A DNA stretch of 64,000 nucleotides, taken from positions 5,266,727-5,330,726 of the forward strand of contig NZ_CP011514.1 of NCBI RefSeq assembly GCF_001653795.1, given 5' to 3'. Below the pieces are notes generated by a model that saw nothing but the letters and a program-made list of their open reading frames with translations, ran no database searches and was not told the origin of the DNA. Every line of letters begins with the position of its first letter. Position 1 is the stretch's first letter. Position numbers and translations under genes: made by a program. Below are positions 30,931 to 38,976 of this stretch, piece after piece. The DNA is from Mitsuaria sp. 7. Its GTDB lineage: Bacteria; Pseudomonadota; Gammaproteobacteria; Burkholderiales; Burkholderiaceae_C.

Positions 30931-30974
30931 CTGAAGTCGTCCTGAAGCCAAGCTGAAGGCCGGCTGAAGACCCG
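30931..30974. promoter_or_regulatory. Four tandem 11-bp response-regulator boxes (CTGAAG-N5)
   Basis: CTGAAG occurs at 30931, 30942, 30953 and 30964, each separated by exactly five bases, giving an 11-bp period equal to about one helical turn. OmpR/PmrA-family regulators bind direct half-sites at this spacing. The array lies 24 bp upstream of the PAP2 start and 95 bp upstream of the response-regulator start. Confidence 0.7.
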
Positions 30975-31068
30975 CGCCGCTTTGCACACCGGGTCGGGCG
31001 CTCGCACAGTGTGGCGGCGGCTGCTATCTTCCCGGCTCGATGATCCGGCCGAAGGCCGCCCCCACGCC

Positions 31069-31731
31069 ATGCGACTGCTGCTGCTCGAAGACGACGAACT
31101 CCTGGGCGAGGCCCTGCGCGACTTCCTGCGCGCCGAAGGCCACACGGTGGCCTGGGCCCGTCGTCTGTCCGAGGTGCTGCCTCGCCAGCACGAGGAATTC
31201 GAGGCGCTGCTGGTGGACTGGCAGCTCCCGGACGGCTCGGGCCTGGACTGGTTGCGCGGACTGCGCCAGCGCGGCGTGTCGACGCCGGCGCTGATGCTGA
31301 CCGCGCGGGACCTGCTCGCCGACCGCCTGCAGGGCCTGGACAGCGGCGCCGACGATTACCTGGTCAAACCCTTCGCCCCGGAAGAGCTCGCCGCCCGCCT
31401 GCGCGCGGTGAGCCGGCGTCATGTGGGGGCCAGCAGTTCGCAGCGGCGTTACGGCGACGTGGTGCTCGACCTGGCCGCCAAGCGCGCGACGCGCGACGGC
31501 CAGGCGGTCGAGCTGACCGCCCGCGAATGGGCGGTGCTGGAAGCGCTGGCGCAGCGCGCCGGCCGGCTGTATCCGAAGCGCGACCTCGAACTGCAGGTCC
31601 TGGGCGACGACGCCGAGGTCCTGAGCAACGCGCTGGAGGTCCACGTGTCCAGCCTGCGTCGCAAGCTGGGCCGCGAGTTGATCGAGACCGTCCGCGGACT
31701 GGGCTACCGGCTCGGGCCTGAGGCCGTTTGA
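31069..31731 (+). CDS. OmpR-family response regulator (PmrA/QseB-like)
   Basis: A 220-residue regulator. The receiver domain (residues 1-115) has LLLEDDELLGEAL with the acidic pocket, the phospho-acceptor Asp in LLVDWQLPDGSGLDWL near residue 50, and the Lys in DYLVKPFAPEELAAR near residue 100. The winged-helix DNA-binding domain follows (LTAREWAVLEALAQRAGRLY, LEVHVSSLRRKLG). The kinase gene overlaps its stop codon. The CTGAAG array upstream suggests autoregulation and control of the divergent PAP2 gene. Confidence 0.94.
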   Translation: MRLLLLEDDELLGEALRDFLRAEGHTVAWARRLSEVLPRQHEEFEALLVDWQLPDGSGLDWLRGLRQRGVSTPALMLTARDLLADRLQGLDSGADDYLVKPFAPEELAARLRAVSRRHVGASSSQRRYGDVVLDLAAKRATRDGQAVELTAREWAVLEALAQRAGRLYPKRDLELQVLGDDAEVLSNALEVHVSSLRRKLGRELIETVRGLGYRLGPEAV

Positions 31732-33053
31732 ACGTGACGGTGAACACGCCCGCGGGCCCGCGCCGACCGTCCATCGCCGGCCGCCTGGCGCGCCAGCTCC
31801 TGATGATCTCCGCCTTCTGGGCCCTGCTGGCCGGCGTCAGCGTCTGGCTGGTCGTGCAGGAGGAGGTGGACGAACTGCTGGACGAGACCTTGCAGGCGTC
31901 GTCGCAGGTGCTGGGGCAGCTGCTGCGGCAAGGCAGCGCGATGCCGGCCGAGATCGCCGACAACGACGACCTCAGTACCCACTTCGCCTGGCAACTGGTC
32001 GGCGCGGACGGCGCGCTGCTGCACCGCTCGCCGCTGGCGCCGGTGAACGCCTGGAAGCTGCCGCCCGGCTTCAGCGACTGGCAGGACGACGGCACCGACG
32101 GCGACGACTGGCGGGTCCACGTGCGCCCGCTGCAGATGGTCGCCGGTCCGGGCTGGCTGATGGTGGCGCAGACCAGCGCCGAGCGGAAGGAAGTGCGCAG
32201 CCGGGTCGGACTCGCGAGCGCCATTTCGGCCCTGCTGGTCGGCGGGCTCTGCATGATGTGGATGAACCGGCGCGCGCGGGCCGAGCTGGCGCCGCTGGCC
32301 GAGTTGTCCAGCGCGCTGGCGGACTACGATCCGCTCGACACGCGCCAGCTGCTGCCCGAGCAGCACCGCCAGGAGCTTGCGGGCATCCGCGCCGCGGTGC
32401 TGGACCTCGGTCAGCGTCTGGCGCAGCGGGTGGCCAACGAGCGCGCCTTCAGCGCCCATGCGGCGCATGCGCTGCGCACGCCGCTCGCGGGCATGGACGC
32501 GCAGCTCGCGATGGCGCTGCGTGAAGCGCCGCCCGAGTCGCGCGCCCGCCTGCAGCGCACGCGTGAAGCGGCCGACCGGTTGCGCCGGGTCGTGACCGCG
32601 CTGCTGACGCTGTTCCGCACCGGCATGAGCCTGCGCTGGCAACACCTGGACCTGATCGAGCTGATGTCGCTGCTGCCGCTGCCGGACGGCCTCGCGCTGG
32701 ACCTGCCCGAGGACGACGCCGGCATAGACGCCGACCCCGACCTGATGGCCGCCGCGCTGATCAACCTGATCGACAACGCCTGGCGCCACGGCGCCTCGCG
32801 GGTGCAGCTGCGCCTGCATCGCCAACCCGACGGCGGCCTGCTGCTGCAGCTCACGGACAACGGCGAAGGGACGGCCGAGTGGCAGCGGGTGGACCTCAAC
32901 GATGCGCTGGAGCGCCAGCAGTACGAAGGCCGCATGGGCCTGGGCCTGATGATGGCCGATCTGGTGGCGCGCGCCCACGGCGGCGACCTGCGCCTGCCCC
33001 CCGTGGACGGGGGCTTCGGCGTGGCGATGCGGCTGGGTCCGGCGCCGGACTGA
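31728..33053 (+). CDS. Sensor histidine kinase (QseC/PmrB-like)
   Basis: A 441-residue membrane kinase. Helix 1 is at about residues 24-45 (LLMISAFWALLAGVSVWLVV), then a periplasmic sensor of about 120 residues, and helix 2 near 170-190. HisKA has FSAHAAHALRTPLAGM with the phospho-acceptor His near 243. The catalytic domain has LINLIDNAWRHGA (N box) and EGRMGLGLMMADLVARAHGG (G box). The start is uncertain: a TTG at 31728 overlaps the regulator's stop by four bases, and GTG codons at 31734 and 31740 are alternatives. It partners the regulator just upstream. Confidence 0.92.
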   Translation: MNVTVNTPAGPRRPSIAGRLARQLLMISAFWALLAGVSVWLVVQEEVDELLDETLQASSQVLGQLLRQGSAMPAEIADNDDLSTHFAWQLVGADGALLHRSPLAPVNAWKLPPGFSDWQDDGTDGDDWRVHVRPLQMVAGPGWLMVAQTSAERKEVRSRVGLASAISALLVGGLCMMWMNRRARAELAPLAELSSALADYDPLDTRQLLPEQHRQELAGIRAAVLDLGQRLAQRVANERAFSAHAAHALRTPLAGMDAQLAMALREAPPESRARLQRTREAADRLRRVVTALLTLFRTGMSLRWQHLDLIELMSLLPLPDGLALDLPEDDAGIDADPDLMAAALINLIDNAWRHGASRVQLRLHRQPDGGLLLQLTDNGEGTAEWQRVDLNDALERQQYEGRMGLGLMMADLVARAHGGDLRLPPVDGGFGVAMRLGPAPD

Positions 33054-33083
33054 ATCGACCCCGGCGGCTACACTTTCGCCCTT

Positions 33084-34073
33084 ATGACGACCCATGCCGC
33101 CCTCACCCATTCCCGCGCGCTCGACGTGGCCCGCGCCGCCTTGAAAGTCGAGGCGGACGCGCTGCTCGCGCTCGGTCCGCGCCTGGGCGAATCGTTCGAG
33201 CAGGTGATCCGGACCATCCTCGACAGCTCGGGTCGCGTGGTCGTGATGGGCATGGGCAAGAGCGGCCACGTGGGCCGCAAGATCGCCGCGACGCTGGCCT
33301 CGACCGGCACGCCGGCCTTCTTCGTCCATCCGGGCGAAGCCAGCCATGGCGACCTCGGCATGGTGACGCCCGGCGACATCGTCCTGGCGCTGTCCAACTC
33401 CGGCGAGAGCGATGAGCTCAACGCGATCATCCCGGTGCTCAAGCGCCTGGGCGTCACGCTGATCGGCATGACGGGCGGGCTGTCGTCGTCGCTGGCCAAG
33501 CATTCGGACTTCGTGCTGGACTCGCGGGTCGAGCAGGAGGCCTGTCCCCTCAACCTCGCGCCGACGGCGAGCACCACCGCGCAGATCGCGCTCGGCGACG
33601 CGCTGGCCGTGGCGCTGCTCGACGCCCGCGGTTTCCGCGCCGAGGACTTCGCCCGTTCGCATCCGGGCGGCTCGCTCGGCCGCCGCCTGCTGACCCATGT
33701 GCGCGACCTGATGCGCAGCGGCGACTCGCTGCCCCGGGTGAACGCGGACATGCCGCTCATCGACATGATGCGGGTGATGTCCGACAAGGGGCTCGGTTGT
33801 GCCGTGCTGGCCGACGCCGATGGCAAGGTCGGCGGCATCTTCACCGACGGCGACCTGCGTCGCCTGATCGAACGCGGCACCGACTTGCGCGGCCTGACCG
33901 CCGGGCAGGTGATGCATCCGAATCCGCGCACGGTGGCCGCCGACGCGCTCGCCGTCGTCGCGGCCGACCTGATGGAACAGGCGCGCATCACGCTGGTCCT
34001 GGCGGTCGACGACGAGCAACGCCTCGTCGGCGCGATCAGCATCAACGACCTGATGCGCGCGAAGGTGATCTGA
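33084..34073 (+). CDS. kdsD: D-arabinose 5-phosphate isomerase
   Basis: A 329-residue enzyme that converts ribulose 5-phosphate to arabinose 5-phosphate, the first step to KDO for lipopolysaccharide. The SIS domain has VVVMGMGKSGHVGRKIA near residue 55 and LALSNSGESDELNAIIPVLK. Two CBS domains occupy about residues 205-329 (GDLRRLIERGTDL, VGAISINDLMRAKV). A TACACT -10-like box lies 10 bp before the ATG, suggesting a short-leader promoter. The stop overlaps the kdsC start by one base of the ATGA type. Confidence 0.95.
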   Translation: MTTHAALTHSRALDVARAALKVEADALLALGPRLGESFEQVIRTILDSSGRVVVMGMGKSGHVGRKIAATLASTGTPAFFVHPGEASHGDLGMVTPGDIVLALSNSGESDELNAIIPVLKRLGVTLIGMTGGLSSSLAKHSDFVLDSRVEQEACPLNLAPTASTTAQIALGDALAVALLDARGFRAEDFARSHPGGSLGRRLLTHVRDLMRSGDSLPRVNADMPLIDMMRVMSDKGLGCAVLADADGKVGGIFTDGDLRRLIERGTDLRGLTAGQVMHPNPRTVAADALAVVAADLMEQARITLVLAVDDEQRLVGAISINDLMRAKVI

Positions 34074-34717
34074 TGAGCAGCACTCCTTCTGACGCCGCGC
34101 GCGGCTCGGTGATGGCGACGCAACCCGTGGTGCGCGAGCTCAAGCCCGCGCTGTCCTTCCCCCCTGAGCTGCTGCTGAAGGCGCAAGGCCCGGCCCTCGG
34201 GCTCAAGGCCGCGATCTTCGACGTCGACGGCGTGCTGACCGACGGCCGCATCTACCTGAGCGAGGCGGGCGAGACGATCAAGGCCTTCGCCACGCTCGAC
34301 GGTCACGGCATGAAGCTGCTGGCGCAGGGCGGCATCGTCCCCATCGTCATCACCGGCCGGGACTCGCCGGCGGTGCGGCGCCGCGTGGCCGACCTCGGCC
34401 TGCAGCACGCCGTCTACGGCGCGAAGAACAAGCTGGCCGCGGCGCAGCCGCTGCTCGATCAACTCGGGCTGCACTGGGACGAGGTCGCCGCGATCGGCGA
34501 CGACTGGCCCGATCTGCCGCTGATGGTGCGCGCCGGTTTCGCGTGCGCGCCGGCGCAGGCCCATGCGGAGGTGAAGGCGGTGGCGCACCACGTCACCGCC
34601 ACCGCGGGCGGCCACGGCGCCGCGCGCGAGTTCTGCGACCTGCTGCTGATGGCCGCCGGCCAGTACGCGAAGCTGCTGCACGGCCACCTCGAGACCCTGG
34701 ACGGGGGCGGGCACTGA
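34073..34717 (+). CDS. kdsC: 3-deoxy-D-manno-octulosonate 8-phosphate phosphatase (HAD)
   Basis: A 214-residue HAD enzyme that dephosphorylates KDO-8-phosphate. The nucleophile motif is AAIFDVDGVLTDGRIYLSE near residue 50, with later VPIVITGRDS (motif II) and AIGDDWPDLPLMVRAG (motif IV). The first 40 residues extend beyond the usual KdsC N-terminus; an internal ATG (VMATQPV) is a possible alternative start. It overlaps kdsD in ATGA fashion and is followed by lptC the same way, so the three are translationally coupled. Confidence 0.95.
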   Translation: MSSTPSDAARGSVMATQPVVRELKPALSFPPELLLKAQGPALGLKAAIFDVDGVLTDGRIYLSEAGETIKAFATLDGHGMKLLAQGGIVPIVITGRDSPAVRRRVADLGLQHAVYGAKNKLAAAQPLLDQLGLHWDEVAAIGDDWPDLPLMVRAGFACAPAQAHAEVKAVAHHVTATAGGHGAAREFCDLLLMAAGQYAKLLHGHLETLDGGGH

Positions 34718-35523
34718 TGGCGGCACTCGTTCCGCCGCCGACCGCCCCGCGCCGCCGCGCGCAGCCCTTGCTGTGGCGCCTGCAGGCGATGCTGGCCAAC
34801 TACGTGCCGCTGCTGCTGATGGCGATGCTGGCCGGCTTCACCTGGTGGCTCATCAAGAACACGCCGCAGCTCGAGGCGCCGCGCGAGAAGACCGCCCCCA
34901 AGCATGAGCCGGACTACCGCATGAACGGCTTCGAGGTACAGCGCTTCAGCAGCGACGGCCGGCTCACCGGCCGGATCATCGGCACCGAGATGCGCCACTA
35001 CCCCGACAACGACACGCTCGAGATCGATACCCCGCAGCTGCGCGCCTACGGCAAGCTCGATGAGCTGCTGGTCGCCGACGCGCAGCGCGGCGTGTCCAAC
35101 GGCGACGGCAGCGAGGTGCAGCTGCTCGGCGACGTGAAGGTCAAGCGCTACCCCAATGGCGATACGGCGAAGTCGCCGGACCTGGAGCTCTACGGCGAGT
35201 TCCTGCACGTCTTCGTGCCGCAGCAGCAGATCAAGTCCCATCTGCCGGCGCGCGTCGTCGGCATGGGCGGCGAGATGCAGGTGAAGAGCTTCGTCTACGA
35301 CCAGTTGACGGGGCGCCTCACGTTCAGCGGCGGCGGTCGCGCGACCTTCGCCGCGCAGCCCGGCGTGCGGCCGTCGTTGCAGCCGGCCAAGGCCGCTGCA
35401 AAGGCCGCCAGCCAGGCCGCAGGCAATGCGGCCGCCACGGCCGCCGCAACGGGCGCAGCCAAGCCCGCAGCCAGACCGACCAAGGCGGCTTCCGGCACCG
35501 CGACCTTCAGCAGCAAGCCATGA
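34717..35523 (+). CDS. lptC: LPS export system protein LptC
   Basis: A 268-residue bitopic protein with a single N-terminal helix (YVPLLLMAMLAGFTWWLI, about residues 29-46) and a periplasmic beta-jellyroll (YRMNGFEVQRFSSDGRLTGR onward). LptC passes LPS from LptB2FG to LptA. The C-terminal 60 residues form an Ala/Lys/Pro-rich low-complexity tail that is not part of the fold and is unusual in length. In most related genomes lptA and lptB follow; here an SDR gene follows with an ATGA overlap, so the operon order is altered. Confidence 0.93.
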   Translation: MAALVPPPTAPRRRAQPLLWRLQAMLANYVPLLLMAMLAGFTWWLIKNTPQLEAPREKTAPKHEPDYRMNGFEVQRFSSDGRLTGRIIGTEMRHYPDNDTLEIDTPQLRAYGKLDELLVADAQRGVSNGDGSEVQLLGDVKVKRYPNGDTAKSPDLELYGEFLHVFVPQQQIKSHLPARVVGMGGEMQVKSFVYDQLTGRLTFSGGGRATFAAQPGVRPSLQPAKAAAKAASQAAGNAAATAAATGAAKPAARPTKAASGTATFSSKP

Positions 35524-36296
35524 CCCGACTTGTCTACATCACCGGTGCCTCCAGCGGCATCGGTCAGGCGCTCGCGCTGCAGTACTACCGCGAGGGCTGG
35601 AACCTGGCGCTGGTCGCGCGCCGCGTCGAGGACCTGGCCGCGTGGGCCGGGCAGCAAGGGCTGGAGCCGTCGCGCTGGCGCGTGTACCGCGCCGACGTCA
35701 GCGACGTCGAGGCCATCGCGGCCACCGGTCGTCGCTGCATCGCCGAGCAGGGCCTGCCCGACGTCGTCATCGCCAATGCCGGCATCAGCATCGGCATGGA
35801 CACGGCGATCTATGAGGACCTCGCGGTGATGCAGCGCCTCTACGCCACCAACAACATCGGCCTGGCTGCGACCTTCCATCCCTTCATCAGCGCGATGCGA
35901 TCGCGCCGCAGCGGCACGCTGGTGGGCATCGCCAGCGTCGCGGGCATCCGCGGGTTGCCGGGGCACGGCGCTTACTGTTCCAGCAAGGCCGCGGTCTTCA
36001 GTTATTGCGAAAGTCTGCGCGGGGAATGTCGGCCGGATGGCGTGAAGGTCGTGACCATCGCGCCGGGGTATGTCGATACTCCGCTGACGCGCGAGAACCG
36101 GTATGGCATGCCCTTCCTGATGCAGCCCGAGGACTTCGCGCGCAAGGCGTATGCGGCCATTGCGGCGGGTGCGCGGGTGCGGTTCATTCCGTGGCAGATG
36201 GGTGTCGTGGCGCGTGTCATGCGGCTGCTGCCGGGCGCGGTGTTCGACCGGCTGCTGGCGGGGCGCCCGCGCAAGCATCGTCAAGGCGAGAGCTGA
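35520..36296 (+). CDS. Short-chain dehydrogenase/reductase
   Basis: A 258-residue SDR. It has the cofactor motif VYITGASSGIGQALALQYY at the N-terminus, VIANAGISIG (NAG motif) near residue 85, Ser in GIASVAGIRG near residue 140 and the catalytic YCSSKAAVFSY near residue 155. The basic and hydrophobic C-terminal part (VRFIPWQMGVVARVMRLLPG) resembles SDRs associated with lipid or sugar metabolism. It is coupled to lptC by an ATGA overlap, which suggests an envelope-related role, but the substrate is unknown. Confidence 0.9.
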   Translation: MTRLVYITGASSGIGQALALQYYREGWNLALVARRVEDLAAWAGQQGLEPSRWRVYRADVSDVEAIAATGRRCIAEQGLPDVVIANAGISIGMDTAIYEDLAVMQRLYATNNIGLAATFHPFISAMRSRRSGTLVGIASVAGIRGLPGHGAYCSSKAAVFSYCESLRGECRPDGVKVVTIAPGYVDTPLTRENRYGMPFLMQPEDFARKAYAAIAAGARVRFIPWQMGVVARVMRLLPGAVFDRLLAGRPRKHRQGES

Positions 36297-36322
36297 CCCT
36301 GGCGCGCTGCCACGGCCGCTGG

Positions 36323-36358
36323 CCCTCACCCCTACCCTCTCCCGCAAGCGGGAGAGGG
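36323..36358. repeat. REP-like intergenic repeat with hairpin
   Basis: The sequence starts CCCTCACCCC and continues into a perfect stem: CCCTCTCCCGC pairs with GCGGGAGAGGG across AA (36335-36358). Elements of this form recur between genes in many betaproteobacteria. Only one copy was noticed in this window. Confidence 0.6.
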
Positions 36359-36384
36359 AGCAGGAGGAGCTGATCCCCCAAAAG

Positions 36385-36411
36385 AAAAGGCGCTCCGAGG
36401 AGCGCCTTTTT
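36385..36411. terminator. Bidirectional intrinsic terminator
   Basis: A perfect 12-bp stem (36385-36396 with 36399-36410) with A residues on the left and T residues on the right, so it works on both strands. It separates the lptC-SDR operon from the convergent RRM gene. Confidence 0.92.
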
Positions 36412-36449
36412 CATTGCGAGGCGGGATGAACCCGCCTGCCGTGCGTGGC

Positions 36450-36968
36450 TCAGTAGCCGCCGCGACCGCCGCCGTAGCTGCCGCCGCCGCCACCACCGTA
36501 GCCGCCACCGCCGCCGCCGCCGTAACCGCCGCCGCCGCTACGGCCACCGCCGTAACCGCCGCCGCCGCCACTGCGACCACCGCCGCCGCCACCACCGTAG
36601 CCGCCGCCACCACCGCCGCCGTAGCCGCCGCCACCGCTGCGACCACCGCCGCCGCCGAAGCCGCCGCCACCGCTGCGGCCACCGCCGCCGCCGAAGCCGC
36701 CACCACCGCCCGGACGGTCTTCACGCGGACGAGCCACGTTGACCACGATCGCACGGCCGTCGAGGGCCTGACCGTTCATGCCGTTGATGGCAGCCTGCGC
36801 TTCATCGTCCGTCGACATTTCCACGAAGCCGAAGCCCTTGGAACGTCCCGTCTCACGATCCATCATGACCTTGGCGGAAATGACGGTGCCGAATGGCGCG
36901 AATGCCTCCTGGAGCGACTCGTCTCGCACGCTGTAAGCGAGGTTGCCCACGTATAGCTTGTTTCCCAT
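36450..36968 (-). CDS. Glycine-rich RNA-binding protein with one RRM
   Basis: A 172-residue protein. The N-terminal RRM (residues 1-80) has RNP2 KLYVGNLAYSV and RNP1 SKGFGFVEMS, with the aromatic RNA-contact residues present. From about residue 87 to the end the chain is almost wholly Gly with Arg, Ser and Tyr (GGGGRSGGGGYGGG repeats), a flexible tail like those of eukaryotic GRPs and cyanobacterial Rbp proteins. Such proteins respond to cold or aid mRNA folding. The DNA of the tail is a run of GCC/ACC-type triplets, prone to length change. The start MGNKLYVG is preceded by a 90-nt leader. Confidence 0.95.
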   Translation of the reverse strand: MGNKLYVGNLAYSVRDESLQEAFAPFGTVISAKVMMDRETGRSKGFGFVEMSTDDEAQAAINGMNGQALDGRAIVVNVARPREDRPGGGGGFGGGGGRSGGGGFGGGGGRSGGGGYGGGGGGGYGGGGGGGRSGGGGGYGGGRSGGGGYGGGGGGGYGGGGGGSYGGGRGGY

Positions 36969-37059
36969 GGGGGAAGCCCTTTCAAAACCAAATAACCCAA
37001 TGTGCTGCTTCAACCCATCGTGAACCACTCATACGAAGGCGCTGCATTCAGGCGATCCG

Positions 37060-37089
37060 ATTATGTGTGACAGGATTGGCGGTTCGCAA
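37060..37089 (-). promoter_or_regulatory. Candidate promoter of the RRM gene
   Basis: On the minus strand TTGCGA (37089-37084) and CATAAT (37065-37060) are 18 bp apart. It would give an approximately 85-90 nt leader, a length often seen for cold-inducible RNA-binding protein genes. Confidence 0.5.
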
Positions 37090-37213
37090 CGCGTCAAGCT
37101 GGTTGTTGTTTTTCAGCTGATGCGCGCAAACCCCGAGCAGTGTCGGAAGCGCTCAACAATCTCCGCCTCCGGCATCTTGGTGGGGCAAATCAGACTCCTG
37201 AGAGCGTCAATCT

Positions 37214-38227
37214 GTGCCTAGTGTTTTCCACTATGCGAATACCACCCCGCTGAAATCGCACAACGTGTCGCCCATCGCACCGCCACTCCCACTTCCGGGC
37301 GAGGTCCCAACCGCGTCGCCGCTGCGCATCGTCTCGCTCGTGCCTTCGGTGACGGAACTGCTGTTCGCCCTCGGATTGGGCGCCTGGGTCGTCGGACGCA
37401 CCGGTTTTTGCATTCACCCCGCGCCGGCGGTGTCAGCAATATCAAAGATTGGTGGGACGAAGGACGTCAACCTCCAGAAAGTGAGGGCCCTGGCGCCTAC
37501 CCATGCGGTGGTCAACGTGGACGAGAACCGGCTCGATACCGTCGAGGCGCTGCGCGAGTTCATCCTCCATTTGGTGGTGACCCACCCCTGCGGACCGGAG
37601 GACAACCTCACCCTGATCGCGCAGATCGTCGAGATGGTGGAGGTTTTTGCCGCCGAACTGGGGGTCAGGTCTGAACCCGCCGGAAGAAAAGTCATTCCGC
37701 CGGACGAAATTTCCTACCTCGAAGGGGCGCTGCCGGATGTCCCCGAACTCCGCGACCGGGCCGATCGCCTTGCTGTCGAACTGCGGGAGGCGTTGGCCGC
37801 CTGCCGGTCCTTCCGCGACGATCGTCCGCCGACGCAGGCGGGGCGTCGCGTCCTCTACCTGATCTGGCGCGCGCCCTGGATGACGGTGGCGCGGGACACC
37901 TACATCGCGCGCATGCTGGCCGAGGTGGGCTGGCACACCTGGCCGCCGGTCGACGGCGGCCCGCACGGCGCGGCGCGTTACCCGGTCGTCACGGGGGACG
38001 AACCCTGGCTCCCGGAGATCGACGAATTGCTGCTCAGCTCCGAGCCCTACCGCTTCGGCGAGGAGCATCTGGCCGAAGCGCAGGCACTGTGCCCGAACGC
38101 CCGGGTGCGGCTGGTCGACGGCGAGCTGATCAGCTGGTACGGCCCGCGCGCCGCCGAAGGGCTGCGCTATCTCCGCGGGTTGGCCGAAGCGACGTCGGCC
38201 GCAACGCCGCGAACAACTCCGCGATGA
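37214..38227 (+). CDS. BtuF-like helical-backbone metal/cobalamin receptor without signal peptide
   Basis: A 337-residue protein of the class III periplasmic-binding fold (BtuF/TroA-like). The N-terminal domain begins LRIVSLVPSVTELLFALGLG with VVGRTGFCIHP; the C-terminal part shows RRVLYLIWRAPWMTVARDTY and IDELLLSSEPYRF. There is no hydrophobic signal sequence: the first 35 residues are polar and Pro-rich, so it is probably cytosolic or uses another route. Its stop overlaps a possible creB start in ATGA fashion. A single-chain protein of this type may sense or bind corrinoid or a metal; unproven. Confidence 0.85.
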   Translation: MPSVFHYANTTPLKSHNVSPIAPPLPLPGEVPTASPLRIVSLVPSVTELLFALGLGAWVVGRTGFCIHPAPAVSAISKIGGTKDVNLQKVRALAPTHAVVNVDENRLDTVEALREFILHLVVTHPCGPEDNLTLIAQIVEMVEVFAAELGVRSEPAGRKVIPPDEISYLEGALPDVPELRDRADRLAVELREALAACRSFRDDRPPTQAGRRVLYLIWRAPWMTVARDTYIARMLAEVGWHTWPPVDGGPHGAARYPVVTGDEPWLPEIDELLLSSEPYRFGEEHLAEAQALCPNARVRLVDGELISWYGPRAAEGLRYLRGLAEATSAATPRTTPR

Positions 38228-38970
38228 TCGCGGCCATGAGCACGCCCTCCGCCACCTCACCCGCTTCGTCGTCGCCACCGCCGGCCCCGTTCGCCGGCCA
38301 GGTCCTGCTGCTGGAGGACGACCCCGCGATCGCCCAGACCGTGAGCTTCGTGCTGGAGCGCGAGGGCTACCGGGTCCGCGCCTGCGGCTGGCTGCACGAG
38401 GCGCGTTCGGCACTGGCCTCGAACGCGCCGGACCTGGCGATCCTCGACGTCGGCCTGCCGGGCGGCAACGGCCTGGACCTGTGCCGCGAACTGCGCCAGG
38501 GTCCGCTGGCGCGTCTGCCCGTGCTCGTCCTGAGCGCCCGCAGCGAGGAGGGCGACAAGGTGCTCGGCCTGGAACTGGGCGCCGACGACTACCTCGCCAA
38601 GCCGTTCAGCAACCGCGAGCTGGTAGCGCGGGTGCGGGCCCTGCTGCGCCGCGCCCAGGCGCCGGTGGAGCCGGCCGCGCCGGCCGTCGCCGGCTTCGTG
38701 GTCGAGGCCGAAGGCTCCCGCGTGCGCTTCCATGGCGAGCTCCTGCCGCTGACCCGCCGCGAGCTCGGCCTGCTGCTGCGCCTGCTGAAGGCGCCTGGCC
38801 GCATCCACAGCCGGGACAGCCTGCTCGACGCCGTCTGGGGCATGGATGCCGACAGCAGCGACCGCACCGTGGACACGCACATCAAGACGCTTCGCGCCAA
38901 GCTGCGCCAGGTGCGGCCCGACCTCGACCCGATCCGCACGCACCGCGGCATGGGCTACTCGCTGGAGTGA
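38224..38970 (+). CDS. creB: Response regulator CreB
   Basis: A 248-residue OmpR-family regulator. After a Ser/Pro-rich leader, the receiver has VLLLEDDPAIAQTVSFVL, the phospho-Asp in LAILDVGLPGGNGLDL and the Lys in DYLAKPFSNREL. The winged helix has LTRRELGLLLRLLKAPGRIH and VDTHIKTLRAKLRQV. The CreB name rests on the following creC and creD genes. ATG 38224 overlaps the receptor stop (ATGA); ATG 38236 is an alternative start. It would switch genes on in response to CreC, which in enterobacteria relates to carbon and envelope stress. Confidence 0.88.
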   Translation: MIAAMSTPSATSPASSSPPPAPFAGQVLLLEDDPAIAQTVSFVLEREGYRVRACGWLHEARSALASNAPDLAILDVGLPGGNGLDLCRELRQGPLARLPVLVLSARSEEGDKVLGLELGADDYLAKPFSNRELVARVRALLRRAQAPVEPAAPAVAGFVVEAEGSRVRFHGELLPLTRRELGLLLRLLKAPGRIHSRDSLLDAVWGMDADSSDRTVDTHIKTLRAKLRQVRPDLDPIRTHRGMGYSLE

Positions 38971-38976
38971 CGGCGG

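Noticed and set aside
36457..36715. CRISPR-like regularly spaced repeats
   Set aside because: They are codon-level glycine repeats in the RRM protein tail, with no unique spacers and no cas genes.
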